Assembly (NCBI GenBank): GCA_024644655.1
Contig: JAHEHJ010000001.1
Location: 1-64,000, forward strand
Direction of reading: 5' to 3'
DNA: 64,000 bases
Origin: Flavobacterium sp.
GTDB taxonomy: Bacteria > Bacteroidota > Bacteroidia > Flavobacteriales > Flavobacteriaceae
Part shown: piece by piece, positions 33,820 through 42,487 of the stretch
Position numbering within the stretch: the first letter of the stretch is position 1
Layout: each line of letters begins with the position of its first letter
The notes under the pieces: generated by a model
Database searches by the model: none
Seen by the model: the letters and a program-made list of their open reading frames with translations, nothing else
Told to the model about the DNA's origin: nothing
Made by a program: the position numbers and the translations under genes

Positions 33820-35238
33820 TTATGATTTATTTAGTGTTGAGGGACAAACAAACTGGGTGCAAGGGATGTCAGTTTGCTTAATGCCATTCATGCCTTTCTC
33901 TACATTGATAAAGTGGTGTATCCCATTCAATTTTAATATAGAAGCCATAATGACAGAGCGATAGCCTCCAGCACAATGCAGATAGAATTCCTCAGTAATA
34001 GGTATGTTTTCTATGTTTTCATTGATGCGATCTAACGGGATATTAAGTGCATCTTTTACATGTTCCGCTTGGTATTCTCCAGGGTTCCGCGCGTCAATTA
34101 CTGGTGTATTGGATGTGTAATTTTTTGAAAACTCTTCTGGCGATACCGAACGAATTGAATCTGTTTCAAAACCAGCCTCAATCCAACTAGAAATACCTCC
34201 GTTTAGATAGCCTAACACTTGGTCAAATCCAACTCTAGATAAACGAGTAACAGTTTCTTCTTCTCTTCCTTCTGGAATTACTAATGCTATTTTTTGAGTT
34301 ACATTGCGCAATAAAGCTCCTACCCAAGGCGCAAAACTTCCTTGAATACCAATAAATATCGAATTAGGAATATGAGATGTGATAAAGTCGTTCTCTGATC
34401 GAACATCTAAGACAATAACGTCATCTTGTTTTGATATCTGGTTGAATTCTTTAGCCGTTAATCCAATATTGCCTTTTTTGAGAACGGTATCTATACTTTC
34501 ATAACCGTTAATGTTTAATAAAACATTTTGTGGAAAATAGGCAGGAGGAGTGCCAAGACCATCTAAAAGCTCTTTGGTAAATTCCTCTTTGCTCATATCT
34601 GCTCTCAAGGCATAGTTGGTGCGTTTTTGATTTCCAAGAGTATCTGTAGTTTCTTTACTCATGTTTTTGCCGCAGGCACTACCGGCACCATGGCTAGGGT
34701 AAACTATTAATGTATCGTCTAAGGGCATTATTTTTGTACGCAAAGAATCAAATAAATAACCCGCTAGTATTTCTTGCGTCAATTCTTTAGTTAGAGATTG
34801 AGCTAAATCAGGACGGCCTACATCTCCTATAAATAAAGTGTCACCCGTAATAATTCCATGCTGTTTTCCGTTTTCGTCAGTAAGTAAATAACAAGTGCTT
34901 TCAAGTGTGTGGCCGGGTGTATGTACTGCAGTAATGGAATAATCCCCAACTTTAAAAACCTGTTGGTCTTTAGCTATCAAAGCTTCGAATGCCGGTTGGG
35001 CTGTAGGTCCATATACTATAGTACCACCGCTTTTTTTGGCTAGATCCAAATGTCCTGATACAAAGTCCGCATGAAAATGGGTTTCAAATATATATTTTAT
35101 TTTAGCATTGTCTTTTTGTGCTTTTTCAATATAGGGTTGCACCTCACGTAATGGATCAAATAGAGCCGCTTCACCATTGCTTTCAATGTAATAGGCTGCT
35201 TGTGCTATACAGCCTGTATAAAGTTGTTCAATTTTCAT
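33820..35238 (-). CDS. MBL-fold hydrolase with two rhodanese domains, copy 2
   Basis: The paralogue of the 10343-11761 gene, also 472 residues. It keeps the MBL metal ligands (THFHADFVSGH, His54, His56, Asp58, His63), HTPGH, and GDTLFIGDVGRPD. The first rhodanese domain (about 260-355) again lacks Cys, while the second has the active loop HCAGGYRS near 423. It is placed 57 bases after a TauE/SafE exporter gene on the same strand, unlike copy 1. A role in converting persulfides to sulfite or thiosulfate fits that partner, from family knowledge rather than direct evidence. Confidence 0.88.
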   Translation of the reverse strand: MKIEQLYTGCIAQAAYYIESNGEAALFDPLREVQPYIEKAQKDNAKIKYIFETHFHADFVSGHLDLAKKSGGTIVYGPTAQPAFEALIAKDQQVFKVGDYSITAVHTPGHTLESTCYLLTDENGKQHGIITGDTLFIGDVGRPDLAQSLTKELTQEILAGYLFDSLRTKIMPLDDTLIVYPSHGAGSACGKNMSKETTDTLGNQKRTNYALRADMSKEEFTKELLDGLGTPPAYFPQNVLLNINGYESIDTVLKKGNIGLTAKEFNQISKQDDVIVLDVRSENDFITSHIPNSIFIGIQGSFAPWVGALLRNVTQKIALVIPEGREEETVTRLSRVGFDQVLGYLNGGISSWIEAGFETDSIRSVSPEEFSKNYTSNTPVIDARNPGEYQAEHVKDALNIPLDRINENIENIPITEEFYLHCAGGYRSVIMASILKLNGIHHFINVEKGMNGIKQTDIPCTQFVCPSTLNKS

Positions 35239-35295
35239 ATATAAATTGTGTGATTTAAAATGTAAAAGTACTAAACAAGAATTCTTTGAGATTTG

Positions 35296-36087
35296 TTAAG
35301 AGAATATTTCTTTGTAAAAAATAATAAAAGACATAATCAATACAAAGTAACCGAAGATAGTTTTTAAATATTTTTCATTAATATGCTGTTGGATTCGCAT
35401 TCCAATAAAAATTCCAATAATTGATGTAATCGTAAAAGGGATTAAAAAGGACCAAGCAATTACGGTATTTTCGATATCCCCTACAAATCCAAGTAACGAA
35501 TTAATAGTAATGATAAATAAGGAAGTTCCAATTGCTTTTTTAATAGGTAATTTGGCTATTTTAATTAGGGCGGGAATTATTAAAAATCCTCCTCCAGCTC
35601 CAATTAAGCCAATAAGAATCCCAACAAAAAATAATTGCAAAACAACCAAAAATAGTGGTTTTGATTTGGCTGTATTTATTTCATTTGAAGCCGAGCTCTT
35701 TAACATAGAATAAGCTGCTAAAGCCATTACAACAGCAAAGAGCAACATTAAAAATGTGGCTTTTGAAAGCTGAAATGAACCAATATACAAAAGTGTATCG
35801 GGTAACCAATGAATCAGAAATTTTCGAGTAAAGTATACACCAAGTAACGAAGGTGCCGCAAAAAGAAAGGCTGGTTTTGGAGCAACTAATCCCTTTTTGA
35901 AATTCTGTAGCGTGCCAAAAGCAGACGTTGTTCCTACGATAAATAGGGAATAGGCTGTAGCAATTAATGGATTGTAGTGCAATACATAAACTAATATGGG
36001 TACAGTTAAAATAGAACCTCCTCCTCCAGTGATACCTAAGACAAGTCCAATGCAAAGTGCACCTATATAACCGAATACTTCTAACAT
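35296..36087 (-). CDS. TSUP-family sulfite exporter TauE/SafE protein
   Basis: An eight-helix membrane protein of 263 residues, with the internal repeat typical of TauE/SafE (GITGGGGSILTVP near residue 20 and GAGGGFLIIPAL near 160). Members export sulfite or other organosulfur anions. It sits directly upstream of MBL-rhodanese copy 2 and 60 bases after the receiver gene at 36148 ends. No -7 element was seen in the 57-base gap to MBL, so they are probably co-transcribed. Confidence 0.9.
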   Translation of the reverse strand: MLEVFGYIGALCIGLVLGITGGGGSILTVPILVYVLHYNPLIATAYSLFIVGTTSAFGTLQNFKKGLVAPKPAFLFAAPSLLGVYFTRKFLIHWLPDTLLYIGSFQLSKATFLMLLFAVVMALAAYSMLKSSASNEINTAKSKPLFLVVLQLFFVGILIGLIGAGGGFLIIPALIKIAKLPIKKAIGTSLFIITINSLLGFVGDIENTVIAWSFLIPFTITSIIGIFIGMRIQQHINEKYLKTIFGYFVLIMSFIIFYKEIFS

Positions 36088-36147
36088 TAATAATAATTAA
36101 TGCCGTAAAAATAATATAAAATGGTATAAGAATAGGGATATTATAGG

Positions 36148-36552
36148 CTATTCTTTTTTTATCACTTTAGTGATTTCTAATATCTTATTAGAGTCCATGG
36201 GTTTTGAAAAATAGCCAAGAATTTCCGGGAAAGTTTTGGCCTTCTCTTTGTCTTCATGTGCTATAGAGGAACTCACAATATAAATAGCCGTTTTGTCGTT
36301 CTTTTGGGTTAATGCTTTGTCAATTTCGGTCATAAAGTCCCAACCATCCATAATGGGCATTTCAATATCTAATAAAATGATTTCAGGCAAACTTTTATCG
36401 TTTTCAATATCCAATTTAAATCGTTCAAGTGCTTCTTTTCCGTTTTTAAACGAAATAACATCATAATCTGTTTCAGACATGGTGATGATTTTGTTGATCA
36501 ATAATTGGTATATTGGATCGTCGTCAATAATGCAAATTACTTTGTTTTTCAT
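36148..36552 (-). CDS. single-domain response regulator (receiver only)
   Basis: A 134-residue receiver without output domain; acidic IIDDD, phospho-acceptor Asp62 in LLDIEMP, and Lys in YFSKPMD. Its start overlaps the stop of the upstream kinase by four bases (ATGA), so they are coupled. It resembles the receiver at 20674-21081 closely enough to be the same subtype. Confidence 0.94.
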   Translation of the reverse strand: MKNKVICIIDDDPIYQLLINKIITMSETDYDVISFKNGKEALERFKLDIENDKSLPEIILLDIEMPIMDGWDFMTEIDKALTQKNDKTAIYIVSSSIAHEDKEKAKTFPEILGYFSKPMDSNKILEITKVIKKE

Positions 36553-38516
36553 TTAAAATAAATAGTGAATGTAGTTCCTTTATCCAATTCGCTTTCGGTT
36601 TCAATACGACCACCCATAGTGTCAATTTGGTTTTTAGTAATAAATAATCCAATTCCTTTTGAATCCGGATTGTTGTTGAATGTTTTATACATGCCAAATA
36701 GTTTGTCCCCATTTTTCTTCATATCGATTCCAATACCATTATCACTTATTTTAAGCGCTTTTTTAGTATCATCAAAAGACAAGGTTATTTCAGGACTACG
36801 ATTGGGATGACTATACCGTATAGCATTAGATATGAAATTAAGTAATATGCTTTCTAAATAAGCCGTATTATAATCAATTTCAACGGTTGGATGAACATAA
36901 TTATGAATTTGAGCCTCTTTAATCTCAATTTGCTTTGTCAAAACTGTTTTGGCATTATCTATGTAGTCATGTAGATTTAAACGCTCTATTGTAAGATTGA
37001 TATTGGTTCTAATACTTACTACTTCATTCAAATTCGCCATGGTTTCATTCAAAGAATGCGAAACTTTCTTAAGCAATCCAATCATTTCGTTTCGCTCTTC
37101 ATCACTTGATGCGGATTCTAATAAACCAGAAATAGTTTCTATATTACTCGTATGTGAACGCAAGTTATGTGATACGATATACGAAAAATTAAGAAGTCTT
37201 TGATTTTGTTCTGATACCAATTCAAAAGATTGTTTTAAATCTTCAGCATCCTTTTTGCGCTCGGTGATGTCATCAATAATAGCGATATAACAACTAGTGT
37301 TGTCAATAGTTTTCGAAAGTTTTGACACACTTAAATTCACCCAAATCGTTTTCCCATTTTTATGTAAATATCTTTTTTCAAGTGCAAAATGACTTATTTT
37401 TCCCAATTTCATTTGTTCAAAATAATCCATGTTTGAATTTAAATCATCAGGATGTGTTATACTTTGGAAATTACTTTTAATTAATTCATCATGCGAATAA
37501 CCTACTAGTTCGCAAAATGTCTTATTAATGGCTACAAAACCTCCATTTTGACTGTTCACTTTTGCAATACCTGTTGGAGCCTGTTCAAAGATTGCTTTAA
37601 ATTCTATTTGTTTCTCTAATATCTTTTCCGATTGTTGTTGAATAAGCAATTCAAGTTTGGCTGGTTTTTTTAACAGTGCAGTTATCCATAAAGCACTAAT
37701 TATGGACAATAAGAATCCTAATGTAATTGAGGTAATAATTTGATAAATTAATCCATTTTCATCTCGTGCAATTAAATACAATTTCCAATCCCCATCCGGA
37801 ATAGATACAGTTTGATAATATTTGTTTTTAAAGCTGGATTTATTAGCTAAAAAAAACTCTTCCTTACCAGTGTAAGGATTTATTTTTGAAAACTGAAAAT
37901 AATATTTAGACGCATCAATTGAATGAATTCCTGTAGTTCTTAATAAGGTCTCCATGCGTATCATGACCGCAGAAAACCCCCAAAATTTATTGTGTTTAAA
38001 AATAGGTAACCTCCCAACAACGCCTATACCTCCCTGCTTTAATTCTAAAGGGCCCGCAAAATGGATTAATTTGGTTTGTATAGATTTTAAGGCATCTTGT
38101 TTTAAATTTGGAGTGTTCAAAACATCAAATCCTAATGCTGCTTCATTTCCTTTTAAAGGATATATATATCGTATAACTCCATTTGGTACAAGTTGAACGG
38201 CATCAAAACAATCATTTGATTTAACAAACTTGGAGGCGACTTTCTCAAAATTTTGAGGGATACCATGGTCATCAATGGTCATGGCTAATGTTAGAGTAGT
38301 TGAGTAACTGTTTTTAAGCAATTGTTCAAAATTATGATGAACCACATTAATGATGTTGGTCATCTCGCGTCTCTGATTTTCACGAATAATATTGAACCGT
38401 AATTTAATCACAAAACTCAATAACACTAAGAGGAGTATAAATACTAACGATCCTGCTGTGTTTGGTCTAGTAATAAGCCAATTGGAAAGCTTTGTCCAAT
38501 ACCTATTAGCATTCAT
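36549..38516 (-). CDS. membrane sensor histidine kinase with CHASE-like and PAS domains
   Basis: A 655-residue kinase from the ATG at 38516 (MNANRYWTKL). Two transmembrane helices (about 20-40 and 260-285) enclose a CHASE-like periplasmic sensor, a PAS domain covers about 310-420 (AIFEQAPTGIAKVNSQ, YRH-like ERKKDAEDL end), and the transmitter follows. The phospho-acceptor His lies in IVSHNLRSHTSNIE near 445; this HNLRSH-type box is a variant seen in many Bacteroidetes kinases. The ATPase domain has NFISNAIRYSH, ISDNGIGID and GIGLFITKNQ. Partner is the receiver at 36148-36552. Signal unknown. Confidence 0.92.
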   Translation of the reverse strand: MNANRYWTKLSNWLITRPNTAGSLVFILLLVLLSFVIKLRFNIIRENQRREMTNIINVVHHNFEQLLKNSYSTTLTLAMTIDDHGIPQNFEKVASKFVKSNDCFDAVQLVPNGVIRYIYPLKGNEAALGFDVLNTPNLKQDALKSIQTKLIHFAGPLELKQGGIGVVGRLPIFKHNKFWGFSAVMIRMETLLRTTGIHSIDASKYYFQFSKINPYTGKEEFFLANKSSFKNKYYQTVSIPDGDWKLYLIARDENGLIYQIITSITLGFLLSIISALWITALLKKPAKLELLIQQQSEKILEKQIEFKAIFEQAPTGIAKVNSQNGGFVAINKTFCELVGYSHDELIKSNFQSITHPDDLNSNMDYFEQMKLGKISHFALEKRYLHKNGKTIWVNLSVSKLSKTIDNTSCYIAIIDDITERKKDAEDLKQSFELVSEQNQRLLNFSYIVSHNLRSHTSNIETISGLLESASSDEERNEMIGLLKKVSHSLNETMANLNEVVSIRTNINLTIERLNLHDYIDNAKTVLTKQIEIKEAQIHNYVHPTVEIDYNTAYLESILLNFISNAIRYSHPNRSPEITLSFDDTKKALKISDNGIGIDMKKNGDKLFGMYKTFNNNPDSKGIGLFITKNQIDTMGGRIETESELDKGTTFTIYFK

Positions 38517-38693
38517 AAGCACTAATTTTTGTGATTTTTTTAATGGTATTATAAAGATAAAAAAAAATACTTCCTAATTACATTTGTCATCTATAATTTA
38601 CTGATTTTGTTGAAAATAAAAAAACCTGTAACGGATATCATTCTTTTTAGGGTTGTACTTTTAATAGCACGCCTTTTTTTGATTCTTTAATTG

Positions 38694-38701
38694 TAGCTTT
38701 G
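38694..38701 (+). promoter_or_regulatory. putative -7 element for the ABC transporter gene
   Basis: TAGCTTTG, 20 bases before the ATG at 38722. TTG at 38679-38681 is too close to be a good -33 match. Confidence 0.35.
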
Positions 38702-38721
38702 CCTTCTCCAAAAAGTGACCT

Positions 38722-40482
38722 ATGAAGATATTATATAGTTATTTAAAAAAACACAAGGCATTATTATTGATTGCATTAGGACTTGCAGCTATCAATCAAT
38801 GCTTTTCTTTATGCGATTCCATTATTATTGGGAAATTAATGAATCAATGTGGTGTCGGTGTGGCTCATTTTAATCACAATCAATCGTATTTTGTGAAAAC
38901 TGTTTTAGGCTGGTTAGCCTTGTCCTTAGCTGCAGCAATGATATCTAGAATAGCCAAAAATTTCCAAGATTATTTCACTAATATTATTATTCAACGAACG
39001 GGAGCCCAAATGTATACTGCGGGTATAAAAAAAGCACTGCAATTACCTTTTCAAGATTTTGAAGACCAACGAAGTGGAGAAACACTAGGTAAACTTCAAA
39101 AAGTTAAGATAGACTGTGAGAAATTTATAACCCTCTCCATATCTATGATTTTTCAAACCATAGTCGGAATCACTTTCGTTATAATTTATGCCATATCCAT
39201 CCATTGGTTATTAGGCCCAATTTTTTTAGCCACTGTGCCTGTTGTAGCAGTCATAAGTTCTTTTTTAGGTAAAAAAATTAAAGTTGTATCTCGCCAAATT
39301 TTAAATGAAACTACAGCCCTTGCTGGTGCTACAACTGAATCACTGCGTAATATTGAATTGGTAAAAAGCCTTGGTTTAACCAATCAAGAAGTCAATCGGT
39401 TAAATACCACAACCAATAAAATATTAGGACTCGAATTAAAAAAAGTACGTTTTATTCGTTCTTTAAGTTTTATTCAAGGTACTACAGTGCATTTTATGAG
39501 AACTAGCCTTGTGTTTGTGTTATACCTATTTATTTTTAATGATATCATAAAACCAGGGGATTTAATCACTTTAATGTTTTTTTCCTTCTTCCTATTCAAT
39601 CCGTTGCAAGAATTAGGAAATGTAATTGCAACTTTTAATGAGACCAAAGCTTCTATGGATAATTTTAGCAAATTAATGGAAGCGAAAAGTGAATCCGTAC
39701 CCACAAACCCAATTGATTTTGGCGTAATTCAACACTTGCGTTTTGATTCGGTTTCATTCAAACATTTTACAGCCAAATCCTATGCGGTTAAAGAAATTTC
39801 ATTTGAAGCAAAAGTAGGGGAGACTATAGCCTTTGTTGGACCTTCTGGAAGTGGTAAAACAACTTTGGTAAAATTGCTTGTGGGATTGTATACCCCTCAA
39901 GAAGGAGCTGTTTATTATAATGATGTAAAGGCATCTGATATTGACCTTACACTTTTAAGACACCAATTGGGATTTGTTACGCAAGATGCCCAATTGTTTT
40001 CAGGCACTATAAAAGACAACCTGCTTTTTGTGAAACCAAATGCAACTCAAGAAGAATTAAATGATGTCTTAAAAAAAGCAGCCTGTCAAAATTTATTGTA
40101 TCGTGCCGAAAACGGAATAGATACAACTATTGGTGAAGGTGGTATTAAAGTTTCTGGTGGTGAAAAGCAAAGATTGTCAATTGCTAGGGCCCTACTTAGA
40201 AATCCACATCTGCTTATTTTTGATGAAGCTACTTCAGCCTTGGATTCGCTAACAGAAGAAGAAATAACCCAAACCATTCGTGACATTTCCTCAAAACAAG
40301 ATCAAATTACAGTCCTAATAGCGCACCGATTATCTACCATTATGCATGCCGATAAAATTTTTGTACTAGAACAAGGACAAATCATTGAACAAGGGAAACA
40401 TGAAGAATTGGTGAATGAAAAAGGATTGTATTATGCCATGTGGCGCCAACAAATTGGGGAGCGAAGTAGAAGCGAAGGGTAG
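38722..40482 (+). CDS. ABC transporter, fused permease and ATPase (ABCB/MsbA-like)
   Basis: A 586-residue half-transporter of the exporter type. A six-helix membrane domain (about 1-310) precedes an ATPase domain with Walker A GPSGSGKTTLVKL near 373-385, Q-loop TQDAQLFSG, signature VSGGEKQRLSIARALL near 477 and Walker B LLIFDEATSALD. It would act as a homodimer (or heterodimer with an unlinked partner) to export a lipid, peptide or drug. Substrate unknown. The gene lies alone, divergent from the CHASE kinase and convergent with a small membrane-protein gene. Confidence 0.93.
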   Translation: MKILYSYLKKHKALLLIALGLAAINQCFSLCDSIIIGKLMNQCGVGVAHFNHNQSYFVKTVLGWLALSLAAAMISRIAKNFQDYFTNIIIQRTGAQMYTAGIKKALQLPFQDFEDQRSGETLGKLQKVKIDCEKFITLSISMIFQTIVGITFVIIYAISIHWLLGPIFLATVPVVAVISSFLGKKIKVVSRQILNETTALAGATTESLRNIELVKSLGLTNQEVNRLNTTTNKILGLELKKVRFIRSLSFIQGTTVHFMRTSLVFVLYLFIFNDIIKPGDLITLMFFSFFLFNPLQELGNVIATFNETKASMDNFSKLMEAKSESVPTNPIDFGVIQHLRFDSVSFKHFTAKSYAVKEISFEAKVGETIAFVGPSGSGKTTLVKLLVGLYTPQEGAVYYNDVKASDIDLTLLRHQLGFVTQDAQLFSGTIKDNLLFVKPNATQEELNDVLKKAACQNLLYRAENGIDTTIGEGGIKVSGGEKQRLSIARALLRNPHLLIFDEATSALDSLTEEEITQTIRDISSKQDQITVLIAHRLSTIMHADKIFVLEQGQIIEQGKHEELVNEKGLYYAMWRQQIGERSRSEG

Positions 40483-40493
40483 AGACTATTTGT

Positions 40494-40670
40494 TTATTTT
40501 TTTTTCAAATAGACATATAAACCAATGCCAATAAAAATAAGTGAAGACCCTAGTACAACAAAATCCACTTTTCTAATATGTTCATAGTGGATTCGGGTGA
40601 GCTGTTGCGCCAAAACTAGGGTTCCAATTAAAATGATAGGGATACCCGAATTTCTTTTTTTTCTTTCCAT
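40494..40670 (-). CDS. small two-helix membrane protein
   Basis: A 58-residue product from the ATG at 40670 (MERKKRNSGIPIILIG). It has two hydrophobic segments (about 9-20 and 34-53) with a short basic loop and a Lys-rich tail. No family is recognised. A longer reading starting at 40730 adds 20 residues and is possible but not needed. The gene is convergent with the ABC transporter and would have to be expressed from the 40671-40829 interval. Confidence 0.45.
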   Translation of the reverse strand: MERKKRNSGIPIILIGTLVLAQQLTRIHYEHIRKVDFVVLGSSLIFIGIGLYVYLKKK

Positions 40671-40813
40671 AGCAATATCCTTATTAACTATAAATTTATC
40701 AAAAAGTACATAAATCAAAAAATTAAGCATTTCTTAATCGAAATGCAATCGATTTCGTAAGATTTAACCTGTTATTAATTTCTTTTTTCTTTTTTCCTTT
40801 TTCTTTTTTTCTT

Positions 40814-40821
40814 TACTTTTG
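40814..40821 (+). promoter_or_regulatory. putative -7 element for the 40830 gene
   Basis: TACTTTTG, 8 bases before the ATG at 40830; the transcript would have almost no leader. No TTG at -33. Confidence 0.25.
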
Positions 40822-40829
40822 ACCCCAAT

Positions 40830-41222
40830 ATGAGAGTTGTTTTATATATATTTGGTTTGTTTTTCTTGCTTATTGGAGGCAAGCAATCGCTGTATGCAGA
40901 TAAACAACAGAATAAAGCAATTGCTTCGTATAACCATTATCAAAATTACTCTCGTTCATTAAAATTATCCAATAAAGAACAATTCAACACAATTTTTGAA
41001 GAGTCCGATTTGGATGTAGAGGAAGAACATTTTGGAGAAGATCTCCACGATGAATTTGATGCTAAAGTATGGAACGTAAAGAAGCATTTAAATGGCTTAG
41101 GGTATTGGTATACATCTAATAGGTATGTATCCAATTATTATAATAGTCTTATACCTATATCCCCCTTTTTGTGTAGTAACCCTACACCTATTTTTATTAA
41201 ACTCCAAGTGTTGCGAATTTGA
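40830..41222 (+). CDS. hypothetical secreted protein
   Basis: A 130-residue product with a signal peptide (MRVVLYIFGLFFLLIGGKQS). The mature part is acidic in the middle (EESDLDVEEEHFGEDLHDEFD) and aromatic and Asn-rich towards the end (WYTSNRYVSNYYNSL). I do not recognise the family. A -7 element immediately upstream and a hairpin immediately downstream support it being a gene. Its relation to the RND operon that follows is unclear. Confidence 0.6.
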   Translation: MRVVLYIFGLFFLLIGGKQSLYADKQQNKAIASYNHYQNYSRSLKLSNKEQFNTIFEESDLDVEEEHFGEDLHDEFDAKVWNVKKHLNGLGYWYTSNRYVSNYYNSLIPISPFLCSNPTPIFIKLQVLRI

Positions 41223-41236
41223 TATGTTTTCATATT

Positions 41237-41271
41237 TAATCTAAGCGAACCTGAAGGCTCGTTTTAGATTA
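41237..41271 (+). terminator. hairpin after the 40830 gene
   Basis: TAATCTAA pairs with TTAGATTA; CGA with TCG and CC with GG continue the stem inwards, with one G-T pair, one mismatch and a TGAA loop. There is no T-run after it, so it may be a weak terminator or a processed mRNA end. Confidence 0.45.
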
Positions 41272-41299
41272 TATAGCATACAACACTTTTACAATTTTA

Positions 41300-41315
41300 A
41301 TTGGAATTAACCAAT
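41300..41315 (+). promoter_or_regulatory. small dyad upstream of the RND efflux operon
   Basis: ATTGG and CCAAT separated by six bases, about 72 bases before the adaptor start codon. It could be an operator, but no regulator gene is adjacent and a dyad of this length is expected by chance in this composition. Confidence 0.25.
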
Positions 41316-41386
41316 CATTGTAATTTTCTATTTCAATTTATTTCTGAATCCTTTGCGTTTATACGCTCCAATTCTCTTATATTATT

Positions 41387-42469
41387 ATGAAAAAAAATGT
41401 CATTATTACAGGGCTTTTAGCCGTGTTGTGCCTAGTAAGTTGTACAACAAAAAAAGAAGAAAAAGAAGAAACGGGAAAATTTACCGTTACCAATGCAGCT
41501 GTAATAGATACAGCTTTTACCAAAGAATATGTATCCCAAATTCGTTCGGTACGTAATATTGAAATTCGCGCCCAAGAAAAAGGGTTTCTTCAAAATATCT
41601 ATGTAGATGAAGGCCAGTTTGTAAAAGCAGGTCAAGTATTGTTCCGTATTATGCCTCAAATGTATGAAGCGGAATTACAAAGAGCCGAAGCCGAAGCTAA
41701 AGCCGCCAATATCGAATTCCAAAATGCCAAAGCTCTTGCCGATAAAAATGTAGTTTCCAAAAGTGAACAAGCATTGGCTCAAGCTAAATACGAACAAGCT
41801 AAAGCCGAAGTCGCTATGGCTAAATTACATTTGTCATTTACCGAAATCAGAGCGCCATTTGATGGAACGATTGACCGTATACCTAAAAAATTAGGGAGTC
41901 TAATCGATGAAGGCGAATTGTTAACTAGCCTTTCAGATAACAGCCAAATGTTTGCCTATTTCAATGTGTCTGAACCCGAGTATTTACAATATCAAACGGA
42001 TAGTAAAGATCGTGGAGACAGTCAAGTAAGCTTGTTATTGGCCAATAATGAACGATTGAAATACAAAGGGAAGGTAGAAGTTATCGAAAGTGAATTTGAT
42101 CCTGAAACAGGAAATATTGCGTTTAGAGCAAAATTCCCTAACAATGATAAACTATTGCGAAATGGTGAAACAGGTAAAGTAGAAATGACTGTACCAGTGA
42201 AAAATGCCATTGTTATTCCGCAAAAAGCGACTTATGAAATACAAGACAAAATGTACGTATTTGTAGTTGGAAATGATAATAAATTAAAATCAAGAGAAAT
42301 TACTATCACAGGTGATTTGCCTGATTTATATGTAGTGAAAAGCGGTCTTACGGCTACCGATAAAATTTTGCTTGAAGGTGTTCAAAAAGCAAAAGATGAT
42401 GACAAAATAGAATATGTGTACCAAAAACCTGAAGAGGTATTAGCCAATCTGAAACTGAAAGCAGAGTAA
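41387..42469 (+). CDS. RND efflux periplasmic adaptor (AcrA-like lipoprotein)
   Basis: The membrane-fusion component that links the RND pump to the outer-membrane channel. Of 360 residues, the lipobox is LVSC, so the protein is lipid-anchored. A short N-terminal beta part (EIRAQEKGFLQNIYVDEGQ) leads to a lipoyl half, an alpha-hairpin with KAANIEFQNAKALADK near 105, the second lipoyl half (FTEIRAPFDGTIDRI near 150) and a beta-barrel/membrane-proximal domain. It is the first gene of a complete three-gene RND operon, 18 bases before the pump gene. Confidence 0.95.
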   Translation: MKKNVIITGLLAVLCLVSCTTKKEEKEETGKFTVTNAAVIDTAFTKEYVSQIRSVRNIEIRAQEKGFLQNIYVDEGQFVKAGQVLFRIMPQMYEAELQRAEAEAKAANIEFQNAKALADKNVVSKSEQALAQAKYEQAKAEVAMAKLHLSFTEIRAPFDGTIDRIPKKLGSLIDEGELLTSLSDNSQMFAYFNVSEPEYLQYQTDSKDRGDSQVSLLLANNERLKYKGKVEVIESEFDPETGNIAFRAKFPNNDKLLRNGETGKVEMTVPVKNAIVIPQKATYEIQDKMYVFVVGNDNKLKSREITITGDLPDLYVVKSGLTATDKILLEGVQKAKDDDKIEYVYQKPEEVLANLKLKAE

Positions 42470-42487
42470 TCCTAAATCCAATAAGCA

